35,285 nucleotides of DNA, from assembly GCA_944319945.1 (NCBI GenBank), contig CALUFN010000085.1, positions 1 to 35,285 on the forward strand. Direction: 5' to 3'. Positions 8,354 to 17,500 of the stretch are shown in pieces. A model generated the notes under the pieces. It was not told the DNA's origin and did not search any database. It saw nothing but the letters and a program-made list of their open reading frames with translations. The stretch's first letter is position 1; every line of letters starts with the position of its first letter. The position numbers and the translations under genes were made by a program. This stretch comes from an uncultured Prevotella sp. GTDB taxonomy: Bacteria; Bacteroidota; Bacteroidia; Bacteroidales; Bacteroidaceae.

Positions 8354-10570
8354 TTATACGTTTTTCATTGACAGTGATATTCTGTTGCGTTTGCGGTCAA
8401 CTTCTACGATGCGCACGGTAACGTGTTGGTGCAGGCTTACCACCTGCGTCGGGTCGCTGACGAAGCGGTCGGCGAGTTGCGAGATGTGCACGAGGCCGTC
8501 GTGATGCACGCCGATGTCGACAAACGCTCCGAAGTTAGTTATGTTTGTTACAATGCCCGGCAGCGTCATTCCCTCGTGCAGGTCGTCTATTGTACGGACG
8601 TTTTCGTCAAACGCGAAAGCCTCAGCTTGTCCGCGCGGGTCGCGCCCCGGTTTTTCCAATTCCTTCATGATGTCGCTGAGAGTAGGCAGGCCCACTGTGT
8701 CGCTCACGTATCGTTTAAGGTCGATGCGGTCTCGCTTCTCTTTGTCGCTAATCAGTTCGGCCACGGAGCATCCGCAGTCTTTAGCCATCCGTTCTACTAT
8801 TTTGTAGCTTTCAGGATGCACCGCACTGTTGTCTAAAGGATTCTCGGCTCCGGGTATGCGCAGGAAACCGGCGCATTGCTCGTATGCCGCCGGTCCCAGG
8901 CGCGGCACTTTCAGCAACTCCCCGCGGCTCTTGAACGCTCCGTTTTCAGTGCGGTAGTTTACTATGTTTTGGGCGAGCGTGGGGCCGAGTCCGCTTACGT
9001 AGGTCAGTAGATGCCTGCTTGCCGTGTTGATGTTCACTCCTACGGAATTGACGCAACTCTCCACCGTGAGGTCAAGACTGTGCTTTAGTTTTGCCTGATC
9101 CACATCGTGTTGGTATTGTCCCACGCCGATGCTCTTGGGGTCGATCTTGACCAGTTCGGCCAATGGGTCCATTAGCCGCCTGCCTATGCTTACCGCCCCT
9201 CTCACCGTGACGTCCTTATCGGGAAACTCTTCACGTGCGGTTTTTGATGCCGAATATACCGAAGCACCGTCTTCGCTCACTACGAACACCTCAACATCGA
9301 CACTGTCGGCCGATGTGTCTTTTGCGTTTTTGCCCGTTGACTGTTTTAGGTTAAGCGATTTTATGAAGTCCACCGTTTCACGGCTTGCCGTTCCGTTGCC
9401 TACGGCTATGGCCTCTATTTGATACTCAGCGGTCATCTTGCGCATCCTTTCAGCCGCTTTGTCTGCGTCAGGGCGCAAGCCGCTGTTCTCTTGTCCGGCT
9501 TGCGCTGCTGCCGTATGCCGGCAGAAAGACGGGAATATTGCCTCGTTGTGCAGCAGGTTGCCTTGCCTGTCCAGGCAAACAACTTTGCATCCCGTCCTGA
9601 ATCCGGGGTCAACTCCCATGACGCGTTTTTGTCCCAATGGGGCCGATAATAGTAGTTGCCGTAAGTTCTCAGCGAATACTTTTATGGCTTCCTCATCGGC
9701 TTTTTCCTTGCTGTCGGCCGCAAACTCAGTTTCAATAGACGGCTTTATCAAGCGTTTGTAAGCGTCGGTTACGGCCTCGGCGACCAACGCAGAACAGTTG
9801 CCGTGGCCTTTCACGTAGTGCTGTTTCAGCCTTTCCGTACATTCCTCGTCGTCAGGCGATATGCTTAATCTTAATATTCCTTCGGCATCGCCTCGGCGCA
9901 TTGCCAGCAGACGGTGTGAGGAACATTGGCGTAAAGGTTCGGAGAAGTCGAAATAGTCAGAGTATTTTGCAGCCTCGTCGGTGTCGGCCTTTGATTTCAC
10001 CACTTTTGAACTGATTACCGCCTTCCGTCTGAATATTGAGCGGACCGCCTGCCGTGAGCGTTCGTTCTCACTTATGTTCTCGGCTATTATGTCCTGCGCG
10101 CCCTTGATGGCTTCGGCCGTATTTTTTATATCTCCCTTTATGAATCTCTTTGCTTCGGTCTCTGGATCACGTGTGTTTTGCATCATTATGATGACTGATA
10201 GCGGTTCAAGTCCGCGCTCTTTTGCAGTTTGCGCCCTTGTTTTGCGTTTGGGTTTGTAGGGCAGGTAGATATCTTCAAGTTCGGCATTGTCCCAACAAGC
10301 GTCGATGCGCTTTTCGAGTTCAGGCGTCAGCAGGCCTTTGTCGGTTATCGTCTTTAATATCGTTTCCTTCCGTTTTGCAGTCTCCTTGAGGCGATTGTTC
10401 AGTTCGCTTATCATCGTAACCTGCACCTCGTTGAGCCCGCCTGTGCGCTCTTTACGGTAACGGCTGATGAACGGTATCGTGCATCCGGAGTCGAGCAACT
10501 CCAAAGTATTGTCTACGTTTCCCGCCTTTAGGTTGAGTTTCTCTGCAATGATTGTTGTAAATATGTTCAT
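8354..10570 (-). CDS. tex: Tex, RNA-binding transcription accessory protein
   Basis: Tex is a cytoplasmic nucleic-acid-binding protein related to eukaryotic Spt6, implicated in transcription and RNA turnover. The full domain order is visible in 738 residues: a helical N-terminus (FISRYRKERTGGLNE), a YqgF/RNase H-like domain starting near residue 317 (GVDPGFRTGCKV, Asp at 321), tandem helix-hairpin-helix motifs (LTYVSGLGPTLAQNIV and LLKVPRLGPAAYEQCAGFLRI) and a C-terminal S1 domain from about residue 663 (GIVTNITNFGAFVDIGVHHD). The gene stands alone. Its -7 box at 10594-10601 lies just upstream. No strong minus-strand terminator is obvious beyond the stop; the 17-bp hairpin at 8172-8212 may serve. 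Confidence 0.96.
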   Translation of the reverse strand: MNIFTTIIAEKLNLKAGNVDNTLELLDSGCTIPFISRYRKERTGGLNEVQVTMISELNNRLKETAKRKETILKTITDKGLLTPELEKRIDACWDNAELEDIYLPYKPKRKTRAQTAKERGLEPLSVIIMMQNTRDPETEAKRFIKGDIKNTAEAIKGAQDIIAENISENERSRQAVRSIFRRKAVISSKVVKSKADTDEAAKYSDYFDFSEPLRQCSSHRLLAMRRGDAEGILRLSISPDDEECTERLKQHYVKGHGNCSALVAEAVTDAYKRLIKPSIETEFAADSKEKADEEAIKVFAENLRQLLLSAPLGQKRVMGVDPGFRTGCKVVCLDRQGNLLHNEAIFPSFCRHTAAAQAGQENSGLRPDADKAAERMRKMTAEYQIEAIAVGNGTASRETVDFIKSLNLKQSTGKNAKDTSADSVDVEVFVVSEDGASVYSASKTAREEFPDKDVTVRGAVSIGRRLMDPLAELVKIDPKSIGVGQYQHDVDQAKLKHSLDLTVESCVNSVGVNINTASRHLLTYVSGLGPTLAQNIVNYRTENGAFKSRGELLKVPRLGPAAYEQCAGFLRIPGAENPLDNSAVHPESYKIVERMAKDCGCSVAELISDKEKRDRIDLKRYVSDTVGLPTLSDIMKELEKPGRDPRGQAEAFAFDENVRTIDDLHEGMTLPGIVTNITNFGAFVDIGVHHDGLVHISQLADRFVSDPTQVVSLHQHVTVRIVEVDRKRNRISLSMKNV

Positions 10571-10593
10571 GTCAGGTATGTTTTAACGTGGTG

Positions 10594-10601
10594 CAAAATT
10601 A
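10594..10601 (-). promoter_or_regulatory. Candidate -7 box for tex
   Basis: TAATTTTG on the minus strand matches TAnnTTTG, 24 bp before the tex ATG. No clear -33 element. Confidence 0.5.
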
Positions 10602-10731
10602 CGAATTTAAGGACGAACGGATTTCAGGTAAAATGATAAAAATGTAAAACGGCAGTATTATCTTAATGCATTTATTAGTTAAAGGTTAGTAAAAACGTTT
10701 GTGCGCATGTGTCGGTTTGCGTGGAATTTCG

Positions 10732-10739
10732 TATTTTTG
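10732..10739 (+). promoter_or_regulatory. Candidate -7 box for the SLC13-type transporter gene
   Basis: TATTTTTG matches TAnnTTTG, 30 bp before the ATG at 10770. A -33 motif at the right spacing is not evident. Confidence 0.5.
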
Positions 10740-10769
10740 TAAAAGTTTGAATATATTAATCGGGCTTTT

Positions 10770-12629
10770 ATGGTTTTAACATTAGTTATTCTTGCGGTGT
10801 CCGCATTGTTTTTCGCAATAGGCAAGATCCGCTCGGATGTCGTCGCCGTTTGCGCCTTAATCTTGCTTATGGCATTCGGCGTATTGACTCCCGAGGAGGC
10901 ATTGTCGGGGTTCTCTAATTCCGTTGTGATAATGATGGTCGGGCTGTTCGTGGTCGGCGGTGCTATATTCCAGACCGGTTTGGCTAAGATGATAAGCGGA
11001 CGCATAATGAAGTTGGCAGGCAACAGCGAGTTGCGTTTGTTCCTGCTTGTGATGATAGTGACATCGGCCATAGGGGCGTTCGTCAGCAATACGGGCACTG
11101 TGGCGTTGATGTTGCCGATAGTAGTCAGCCTTGCGGCTAAAAGCAACATAAATTCGAGCCGCTTGTTGATGCCCCTTGCGTTTGCAAGCAGCTTGGGAGG
11201 CATGCTCACTTTGATAGGAACGCCGCCAAACCTTGTCATTCAAGACGTGCTGACTGATGCCGGATACGAGCCGTTGTCGTTCTTTTCGTTTACTCCCGTA
11301 GGCCTGATAAGCATCGTAATAGGTATAATGGTGCTGTTACCGTTAAGCAAGTTCATACTCGCAAAGCGTAAGAACGACGACAAGACCGATAAGGTTAGGG
11401 CTAAATCATTGGAGCAATTGGTTGACGAATACCGTCTTGCCGACAATCTGTCTATATGCGTCGTAGGTAAGGACTCGTTGATAAAAGGCAAGACTATCGT
11501 AGAACTTGACATTCACAACCGTTACTCGCTATCCGTGCTTGAGGTAAGAAGGGAGACCACAAGGCAGAAAGGTATTATTAAGAATGTAAACCAAATGCTG
11601 GCCGGACCGAGAACCGTGTTGCAGGAAGGCGATATAATTTACTTGACTGGTGATAAGGCGCAGGCGCGGCGTTTTGAAGAAGATTACCTGTTGGAATTGC
11701 CCGAAAAGAGCGGTCATGGAGGCATGGAGGGGCAGGGAGGTCTTGATTTTTACGACATAGGCATTGCCGAAATCGTGTTGTTGCCTATGTCGAGCCTTGT
11801 CAACAGGCTGTTGAAGGAAGTGGGCTTCCGCTCAAAATACAACATAAACATTGTCGGCATACGGCGTAAGGGAGAATATATAATGGATAATTTGGCCGAT
11901 GTCCGTCTTCATGGAGGCGACGTACTCCTTGTCCAGGGCACATGGACAAACATCAGCCGGCTCGGAAACGAAGAGGAGCATTGGGTGGTTTTGGGGCAGC
12001 CGCTTGAAGAGGCAGCAAAGGTGACTCTTGACTACAAGGCTCCGTTGGCGGCTTGCATAATGTTGCTGATGATAGCAATGATGGTATTTGACTTCATTCC
12101 AATAGCACCGGTTACGGCCGTAATGATAGCAGCCGTGCTAATGGTGCTTACCGGATGCTTCCGTAATGTCGAGGCGGCGTATAAGACCATTAACTGGGAA
12201 AGCGTCGTACTTATAGCAGCTATGTTGCCTATGTCGGTGGCGTTAGAGAAGACCGGAGCGTCGGCGGCTATTTCAGGGTCGCTTGTTAGCGGTCTGGGTG
12301 CTTATGGGCCGTTCACCCTTCTTGCCGGAATTTATTTTACCACATCGTTGCTTACGATGTTTATCAGCAATACGGCGACGGCCGTGCTTATGGCTCCGAT
12401 TGCCTTGTCGTCGGCTGTGGAGATAGGCCTTAGCCCTTATCCGTTCCTGTTTGCGGTGACGCTTGGCGCGAGCATGTGCTTCGCCTCCCCGTTCGCTACG
12501 CCTCCTAATGCGCTTGTAATGCAGGCCGGCCGTTATTCGTTTATGGATTATGTCAAGGTCGGATTGCCGTTGCAAATAGCAATTGGCATGGTGATGGTGT
12601 TCGTCTTGCCTTTGCTGTTCCCGTTTTAA
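10770..12629 (+). CDS. SLC13/DASS-type transporter with two RCK_C (TrkA-C) domains
   Basis: The 619 residues form two membrane halves separated by about 190 soluble residues. Each half has the Ser-Asn-Thr substrate/sodium hairpin of this superfamily: SNTGTVALMLP at 106-116 and SNTATAVLMAP at 533-543, each followed by a second G-rich or TPPN segment (LIGTPPNLV, ATPPNALVM). The soluble insert holds two RCK C-terminal domains (GKTIVELDIHNRYSLSVLEV and SKYNINIVGIRRKGEYIMDN), which probably bind a small ligand and gate transport. Relatives carry dicarboxylates, sulfate or other anions with sodium; the substrate here cannot be read from sequence. It is a single gene, with a 17-bp hairpin shared with convergent yjbQ. 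Confidence 0.88.
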   Translation: MVLTLVILAVSALFFAIGKIRSDVVAVCALILLMAFGVLTPEEALSGFSNSVVIMMVGLFVVGGAIFQTGLAKMISGRIMKLAGNSELRLFLLVMIVTSAIGAFVSNTGTVALMLPIVVSLAAKSNINSSRLLMPLAFASSLGGMLTLIGTPPNLVIQDVLTDAGYEPLSFFSFTPVGLISIVIGIMVLLPLSKFILAKRKNDDKTDKVRAKSLEQLVDEYRLADNLSICVVGKDSLIKGKTIVELDIHNRYSLSVLEVRRETTRQKGIIKNVNQMLAGPRTVLQEGDIIYLTGDKAQARRFEEDYLLELPEKSGHGGMEGQGGLDFYDIGIAEIVLLPMSSLVNRLLKEVGFRSKYNINIVGIRRKGEYIMDNLADVRLHGGDVLLVQGTWTNISRLGNEEEHWVVLGQPLEEAAKVTLDYKAPLAACIMLLMIAMMVFDFIPIAPVTAVMIAAVLMVLTGCFRNVEAAYKTINWESVVLIAAMLPMSVALEKTGASAAISGSLVSGLGAYGPFTLLAGIYFTTSLLTMFISNTATAVLMAPIALSSAVEIGLSPYPFLFAVTLGASMCFASPFATPPNALVMQAGRYSFMDYVKVGLPLQIAIGMVMVFVLPLLFPF

Positions 12630-12646
12630 ATATCTTGTGAGGCAAT

Positions 12647-12701
12647 AGCCTAATGGCACGTATCAGCCGCATCGGTATTTTTTAATACGTGCCGTTAGGC
12701 T
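12647..12701. terminator. Bidirectional hairpin between convergent genes
   Basis: AGCCTAATGGCACGTAT (12647-12663) pairs with ATACGTGCCGTTAGGCT (12685-12701) at 16 of 17 positions with a 21-base loop; CTTTTC follows on the plus strand. This convergent gap is the only one of the four in the window without a 22-bp AAAAGG array. Confidence 0.7.
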
Positions 12702-12709
12702 CTTTTCAT

Positions 12710-13120
12710 TCAACTTATTATGGTGGCCACTATTCGGCGAGATCCTCCACGGTTGCGGTATTCGCATAGGTAAACGCCCTGCCAAATGCCAAGATTCAGC
12801 CGTCCGTCGGTTATGGGGATATTGAGGCTTACGCCCGACATTACCGATTTGGCATGGCTCGGCATGTCGTCGCTGCCTTCAAGGGTATGTGTATAATAGG
12901 CTTGGTTTTCAGGTACGAGGCGGTCGAATATGTTGCCTAAGTCGTGGCGCACGTCGGGATCGGCGTTTTCGTTTATGCACAGGCCGCAACTCGTGTGCTT
13001 AACGAATAGGTTGAGCATGCCGCTTGGGGGCAATTCGGGCAACTGCCTGATTATTTCGTCGGTGATAAGATGAAAACCTCTTGGGCGTGGGCGTAATTGG
13101 ATTTCAGTTTGCAGTATCAT
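12710..13120 (-). CDS. YjbQ family (UPF0047) protein
   Basis: The 136-residue protein matches the YjbQ family throughout: FHLITDEI near the N-terminus, the conserved HTSCGLCINENADPDVRHDL block, SDDMPSHAK and the C-terminal LGIWQGVYLCEYRNRGGSR. The His, Cys and Glu/Asp residues of the conserved site are present. Some members can replace thiamine phosphate synthase in E. coli tests, but the physiological role is unsettled. The start is an ATG with a -7 box about 90 bp upstream (13210-13217), which leaves a long leader containing the direct repeats at 13160-13181. Confidence 0.9.
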   Translation of the reverse strand: MILQTEIQLRPRPRGFHLITDEIIRQLPELPPSGMLNLFVKHTSCGLCINENADPDVRHDLGNIFDRLVPENQAYYTHTLEGSDDMPSHAKSVMSGVSLNIPITDGRLNLGIWQGVYLCEYRNRGGSRRIVATIIS

Positions 13121-13159
13121 TCTTAGTTGTTTGTTTTTACGTGAAAGCTATGAGGGCAG

Positions 13160-13192
13160 GCATGTAATAAGCATGTCATAAAGTGGCATAAT
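13160..13192. promoter_or_regulatory. Tandem 11-bp direct repeats, PhoB/OmpR-type operator candidate
   Basis: GCATGTAATAA (13160-13170) is directly followed by GCATGTCATAA (13171-13181), identical at 10 of 11 positions. A weaker third copy follows (13182-13192). The half-sites ATGTAAT and ATGTCAT, 11 bp apart, resemble the Pho-box half-site CTGTCAT. GGGCAG (13154-13159) and CTGCCC (13194-13199) bracket the element. It lies in the leader of yjbQ and upstream of the porin. Confidence 0.5.
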
Positions 13193-13209
13193 ACTGCCCC
13201 ATTTGCCGG

Positions 13210-13217
13210 CAAAGGTA
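13210..13217 (-). promoter_or_regulatory. Candidate -7 box for yjbQ
   Basis: TACCTTTG on the minus strand matches TAnnTTTG. The predicted leader to the ATG at 13120 is about 85 bp. Confidence 0.45.
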
Positions 13218-13289
13218 GTGATTAATTCCGTATTTCAGTTGCTTTCGGCTGCTAATGCGTTTTGAATTATTAATTTTTCATTATTCGTA

Positions 13290-13307
13290 TTGTAATGATT
13301 TTGTAAT
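13290..13307 (+). promoter_or_regulatory. TTGTAAT direct repeat at 11-bp spacing before the porin promoter
   Basis: TTGTAAT occurs at 13290-13296 and again at 13301-13307, exactly 11 bp apart, ending 10 bp before the -7 box. Seven-base direct repeats separated by four bases are the geometry of PhoB-family operators, which replace the upstream promoter element. The region is AT-rich, so chance is possible. Confidence 0.4.
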
Positions 13308-13317
13308 ACATAATGCT

Positions 13318-13325
13318 TACTTTTG
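13318..13325 (+). promoter_or_regulatory. Candidate -7 box for the porin gene
   Basis: TACTTTTG matches TAnnTTTG, 21 bp before the ATG at 13347. There is no TTTG at the usual -33 spacing, which fits an activator-dependent promoter. Confidence 0.5.
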
Positions 13326-13346
13326 CAGAAAATTAACTGAAACTGT

Positions 13347-14387
13347 ATGATTAAGAAGTTTTTCTTTATAGCGTCGTTGGTGTTTTGCATGGTCATTCCA
13401 GCAATGGCGGAGGAGGATGAGGATAAGGTCGACCTAAAACCGAAGGTGCACGGAACGATACGCGGAAAGTATGAATATCAGACCGAAGAAGGGGAGGGAC
13501 GCTTCCAAGTGCGTAACGCACGTGTAAGTCTTGACGGCGACCTGACTAAGGTAGTGTCGTACAAAGTGGAGATCGACCTGTCTGACGAAGGACAGATAAA
13601 AATGCTTGACACTTATGCACGGCTGAAGCCCGTGCGCGGCCTCGACTTCACTATCGGGCAGATGCGAGCCCCGTTCACCATCGATGCCCATCGCTCTCCT
13701 CACTTACAGTACTTTGCCAACCGTTCGTTCATTGCCAAACAAGTAGGCAACGTGCGCGACGTCGGCGCGTCTTTGGGATATTCGTTTAATGTAGGATTTC
13801 CGATAAAACTTGAGGCCGGAATGTTCAACGGGTCCGGACTTACCAACCAAAAAGACTTTTGGACCAATAACATCAACTTCTCGGCTAAGGCCCAGTTTTT
13901 CTTTCCTCGCGGATTCAACCTTACGCTGAGCACGCAGAAGATAAAGCCTGACGACGTATCGGTGATGATGTATGATGCCGGTGCGTATTACCATGCCCAC
14001 GGCTGGCACGTAGAGACTGAGTATCTGTATAAGCATTATGCCGACGGGGCCTTCAAGGCCGTACATGCCTTAGACGCTTTTGTCAGCTACGACATACCGT
14101 TGCGCAAAAGTTTTTTTACTAAGATATCGCCGCTCATACGTTATGATTACATGAGCGACCATAGCGACGGAAAGCGTTACCTTGACGGCGAGGAAAATAC
14201 CGACGGCGGACTTATCATCAACGATTATCAGCGCTCACGCATTACGGGCGGCCTTACGTTCAGCCTCTCTTTGCCGTTCGTTGCCGACATACGGCTCAAC
14301 TACGAAAAGTATTTTTACCGTGACGGGGCCATCGCCAAGCCTTCGGAGCGCGACAAGCTCGTTGTCGAGTTCATGACGAGATTCTGA
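13347..14387 (+). CDS. OprO/OprP-like (phosphate-selective type) outer-membrane porin
   Basis: The 346 residues begin with a signal peptide (MIKKFFFIASLVFCMVIPAMA, cleavage after residue 21). The mature protein is rich in alternating amphipathic strands and ends in Phe, the outer-membrane insertion signature. The early strands (GRFQVRNARVSLDGDL, VSYKVEIDLSDEG, LDFTIGQMRAPFTIDAH) follow the pattern of the OprO/OprP porin family, whose founding members conduct phosphate and polyphosphate. In Bacteroidetes many members have no assigned substrate. Two possible PhoB-type repeats upstream (13160-13181, 13290-13307) fit a phosphate link but do not prove it. A 22-bp array and hairpin follow the stop. 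Confidence 0.85.
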   Translation: MIKKFFFIASLVFCMVIPAMAEEDEDKVDLKPKVHGTIRGKYEYQTEEGEGRFQVRNARVSLDGDLTKVVSYKVEIDLSDEGQIKMLDTYARLKPVRGLDFTIGQMRAPFTIDAHRSPHLQYFANRSFIAKQVGNVRDVGASLGYSFNVGFPIKLEAGMFNGSGLTNQKDFWTNNINFSAKAQFFFPRGFNLTLSTQKIKPDDVSVMMYDAGAYYHAHGWHVETEYLYKHYADGAFKAVHALDAFVSYDIPLRKSFFTKISPLIRYDYMSDHSDGKRYLDGEENTDGGLIINDYQRSRITGGLTFSLSLPFVADIRLNYEKYFYRDGAIAKPSERDKLVVEFMTRF

Positions 14388-14443
14388 CGTTGCGACATCG
14401 GCCGAGCGTCATAACGTTTACAATAAGCCGCAAATCACAATGT

Positions 14444-14480
14444 AAAAGGTTACCTTTCAGACGACGAAAGGTAACCTTTT
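14444..14480. terminator. Perfect 15-bp inverted repeat after the porin gene
   Basis: AAAAGGTTACCTTTC (14444-14458) and GAAAGGTAACCTTTT (14466-14480) are exact complements around a 7-base loop. It would terminate porin transcription and possibly the convergent helicase gene. The arms are also units 1 and 2 of the 22-bp array. Confidence 0.7.
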
Positions 14481-14509
14481 GCGCTTTAAAAGACAGCCTT
14501 TTATTTTAT
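14444..14509. repeat. 22-bp repeat array, locus 2 (three units)
   Basis: Units begin at 14444 (AAAAGGTTACCTTTC), 14466 (GAAAGGTAACCTTTTGC) and 14488 (AAAAGACAGCCTTTT), exactly 22 bp apart. The core of the first is an odd palindrome, AAAGGT-T-ACCTTT. The array lies between the convergent porin and helicase genes. Confidence 0.8.
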
Positions 14510-14529
14510 AATAAAAGCAAGGCAGAATG

Positions 14530-17500
14530 TTACTGATTGTCTTTTCCCACCTTTATAATCTTATTTGTATAAACAAACCAGATGTATCCGCTTACGTTTT
14601 TCATGCCCATTCCGTCGAGCAGATCCATATATTGACGCATCTGGTCCAAGTATTCTTGACGCTGACTGCCGAATTTAAAGTCGATGACCGTGGTCGTTTC
14701 TCCGTCTGTTATCACTCTGTCAGGCCTGCGTCCCGTCACCTTTCCCGTTTTTTCGTCGTATGAAATAATGCTGCATTCATTGAATACCCGCCAGCGCGGA
14801 GAAAACCAATCGGCAACCTTCTCGTCTGAAAGCCTCTCAGACAACATGGCCTTCATCTTGTCTACGGTAATGTCCTCGTCGTATAATATGCCTTCAAACT
14901 CAAGTTGTCTTAATGCGTTGTCGATATCAGCGGCAGTGTGTATCATTGAAAAAATCTTGTGCAGGATGTTTCCGGCCTTGATATATCTGTCACGAACATC
15001 CTCACGATCGTCGTTTGCGATGAAATCACGGCTTTTGTTGCTTTGCTTGAACTCTACGGCAAGTTGGGATGTCTCAATGTTTATCTTCTGCCGTATGGCA
15101 GGGCGCAGGAATACGTTATTGGTGACGGCCTGACTCTTACCGCGAGGTGCTGCGACGGCAAGCCGACCGTATTCAAAGGTCGACGGCAGGTCGTCATCGT
15201 CATGGTTTTCGGCTAATTTCGATCCGGCAAGTGCCTTGTTTAACTCCGGCAGGCATTTCACGATAAGTTTCGAGCGGCATCCTAATCCATCTTTAGCAAC
15301 CTTCTTGCGCCCGAATACAAACAGATTCTTACTTGCACGCGTGAAAGCGACATACAGCAGGTTGAGATTGTCTACGCGGTTTTGTATGTGTTCGTTCTTA
15401 TAATCGTCGGAATATATTGTCTCCAGCAAATTCTTATTGTAGTCTAAAGACACTATCGGCAGACTGTTGAACGGCTCTTTGCCGGGCTTGCACCATAACG
15501 TAGCATGACGGCTTTCCAACGCCCAGTCGCAATACGGAATGATGACATTGTCGTATTCCAAGCCTTTGCTCTTGTGTATGCTGATAATCCTTATTCCGTC
15601 AGTCTCGTCACTTTGTATTGTCTTACGGCAGATGTCATCATTCCAGGCTTCGAGGAATTTCTTAATGTTGCCTGAGTTGTTGCTCGTAAATTCGCTTACT
15701 TGGTCGTAAAATGCGCAGATATAGGCACTTTGGCTCTCAAGTCTTTCAAGGTGGAAAGCCTTGTATATGTGTTCTATTATGTCGATCAGCGGGCGCGATG
15801 CCAACGTGCCGACGTTCTCAATAAAGTCTTGCGGTAATAATTCTTCGATACTCCCTTTTGCGTTAACAAGCATTTCGCTTATCCCGAGGTCGGCCTCTAA
15901 TATCTTTTTCTGATACGCTATCACAAGGTTCGTCTTTGCTAAACCGTCCTCGGGATTAAGCAAAAGGCGCAAAGCCTGTATTATCGTGTTAACAGCCAAT
16001 GAGGCGTCCAGCCTGAACGCTTCGTCGCTTACGATCTTAAGTCCCGGATTATTCTCCATCAGGTAGTCGGCAATTATTGGTATGTACTGGTTGTATCTTG
16101 GCAATATTGCAATGTCGTTTTGTGACGCGCCTGCGGCAATGAGCTGCCGTATTGTCGTGTTTACGTTGTCCAACATCGCCTCATCATATTGTGCGTCAGG
16201 CAATAACTTAATTCTTATAAGACCTTGTTCGCGCTTGTCTTTTAGTATAGTCTGGCTTACGTCGGCGTATGCCGTAAGTAGTTCGGCGGCAACATTCTCA
16301 TTGTTTATATTACGTTCATCCTCGTATTCAATCCTTGAAGCTATCTTGAAGAAGCTATTGTTGAAGTTGATTATGTTGCGTTCCGAACGGTAATTGGTCT
16401 GCAATGTCATAATCCCGATGTTTTGTTCAGGCAGGCTGAATTGCTTCTCGATGTTGTTCAGCAATCTCCAATCGGCAGCACGCCAGCGATATATGCTTTG
16501 CTTGACGTCGCCTACAATCAAGTTGTTTACGACGTCTGAGCCGGCATTGCTACGGCTCATGCATTCTTTTAGCAACACCTTGAAGTTTTGCCACTGCACG
16601 GTGCTTGTGTCTTGAAACTCGTCTATCATTATATGTTCAAGCTGGCAACCGGCCTTTTCAAATATGAACGGAGTGTCATTATCCCTTATTAGGGTGTGCA
16701 ATAAGTGTTGCGTGTCGCTTAATAAAAAGCGGTTTGCGTCGCCGTTAAGTTCCCTCACCTTGCTTTCTATGCTGTTTAGCAGCCTTAGTTTGTCGAGATG
16801 TCTCAGCGTGCAGTCAGCCGTAGCGTACAGCTCCCATTGCTTGGGCCGGTCTTCTTCGGCTTTTACGAGCAAGGCCATAAGTTTGCTGTTTACAAGAGAT
16901 ATTATGATATCCCTATCCCGGCTTGATTTCGCCGACCAGTTCTCAGCATCCCTAAGGCAGGCGTCGAGGACTGTGTTTTTGCACTTCGCGTCGCTGAAAT
17001 TGTCGCTTTTTAGCTTGTTGAAATAGCTTGATATGCCACTCTTCTTTTTATTATAAGATAGCGGCGTAAGGCCGGCATTGGCCGTTTCTCTCTCAAACTC
17101 GTCAGCATAATCACGCATGCGCCTCTTTGCATCGCTTTTGATTGACTTCAGTCTTTTTACGTAATCATTGAAAAAGTCTTGTTGCGAAACGGTCGCGTTA
17201 AGGTCGCTGCTTACTGTCTTATAGAAATCCTTGAATATGGTTTGCCCGAATTCCTTTATTTGTCCGATAACGTTCCAGCTCTTACTTTCATCTATATTTG
17301 AGAAAATATAGCTTATCAACCATTGCAGGATTATGCTTGTGGAGTTTAAGGACTCAATCAGTTGGTCTACGGCTTGTTCCTCTACTTGTTTGTCGTTCAG
17401 GCCTATTTTCAGGTTGGCGGTAAGGTCAAGCTCGCGTGCGAGGTTCCGTAATATGGACTGGAAGAACGAGTCTATGGTCTCAACCCTGAAGTAATGGTAT

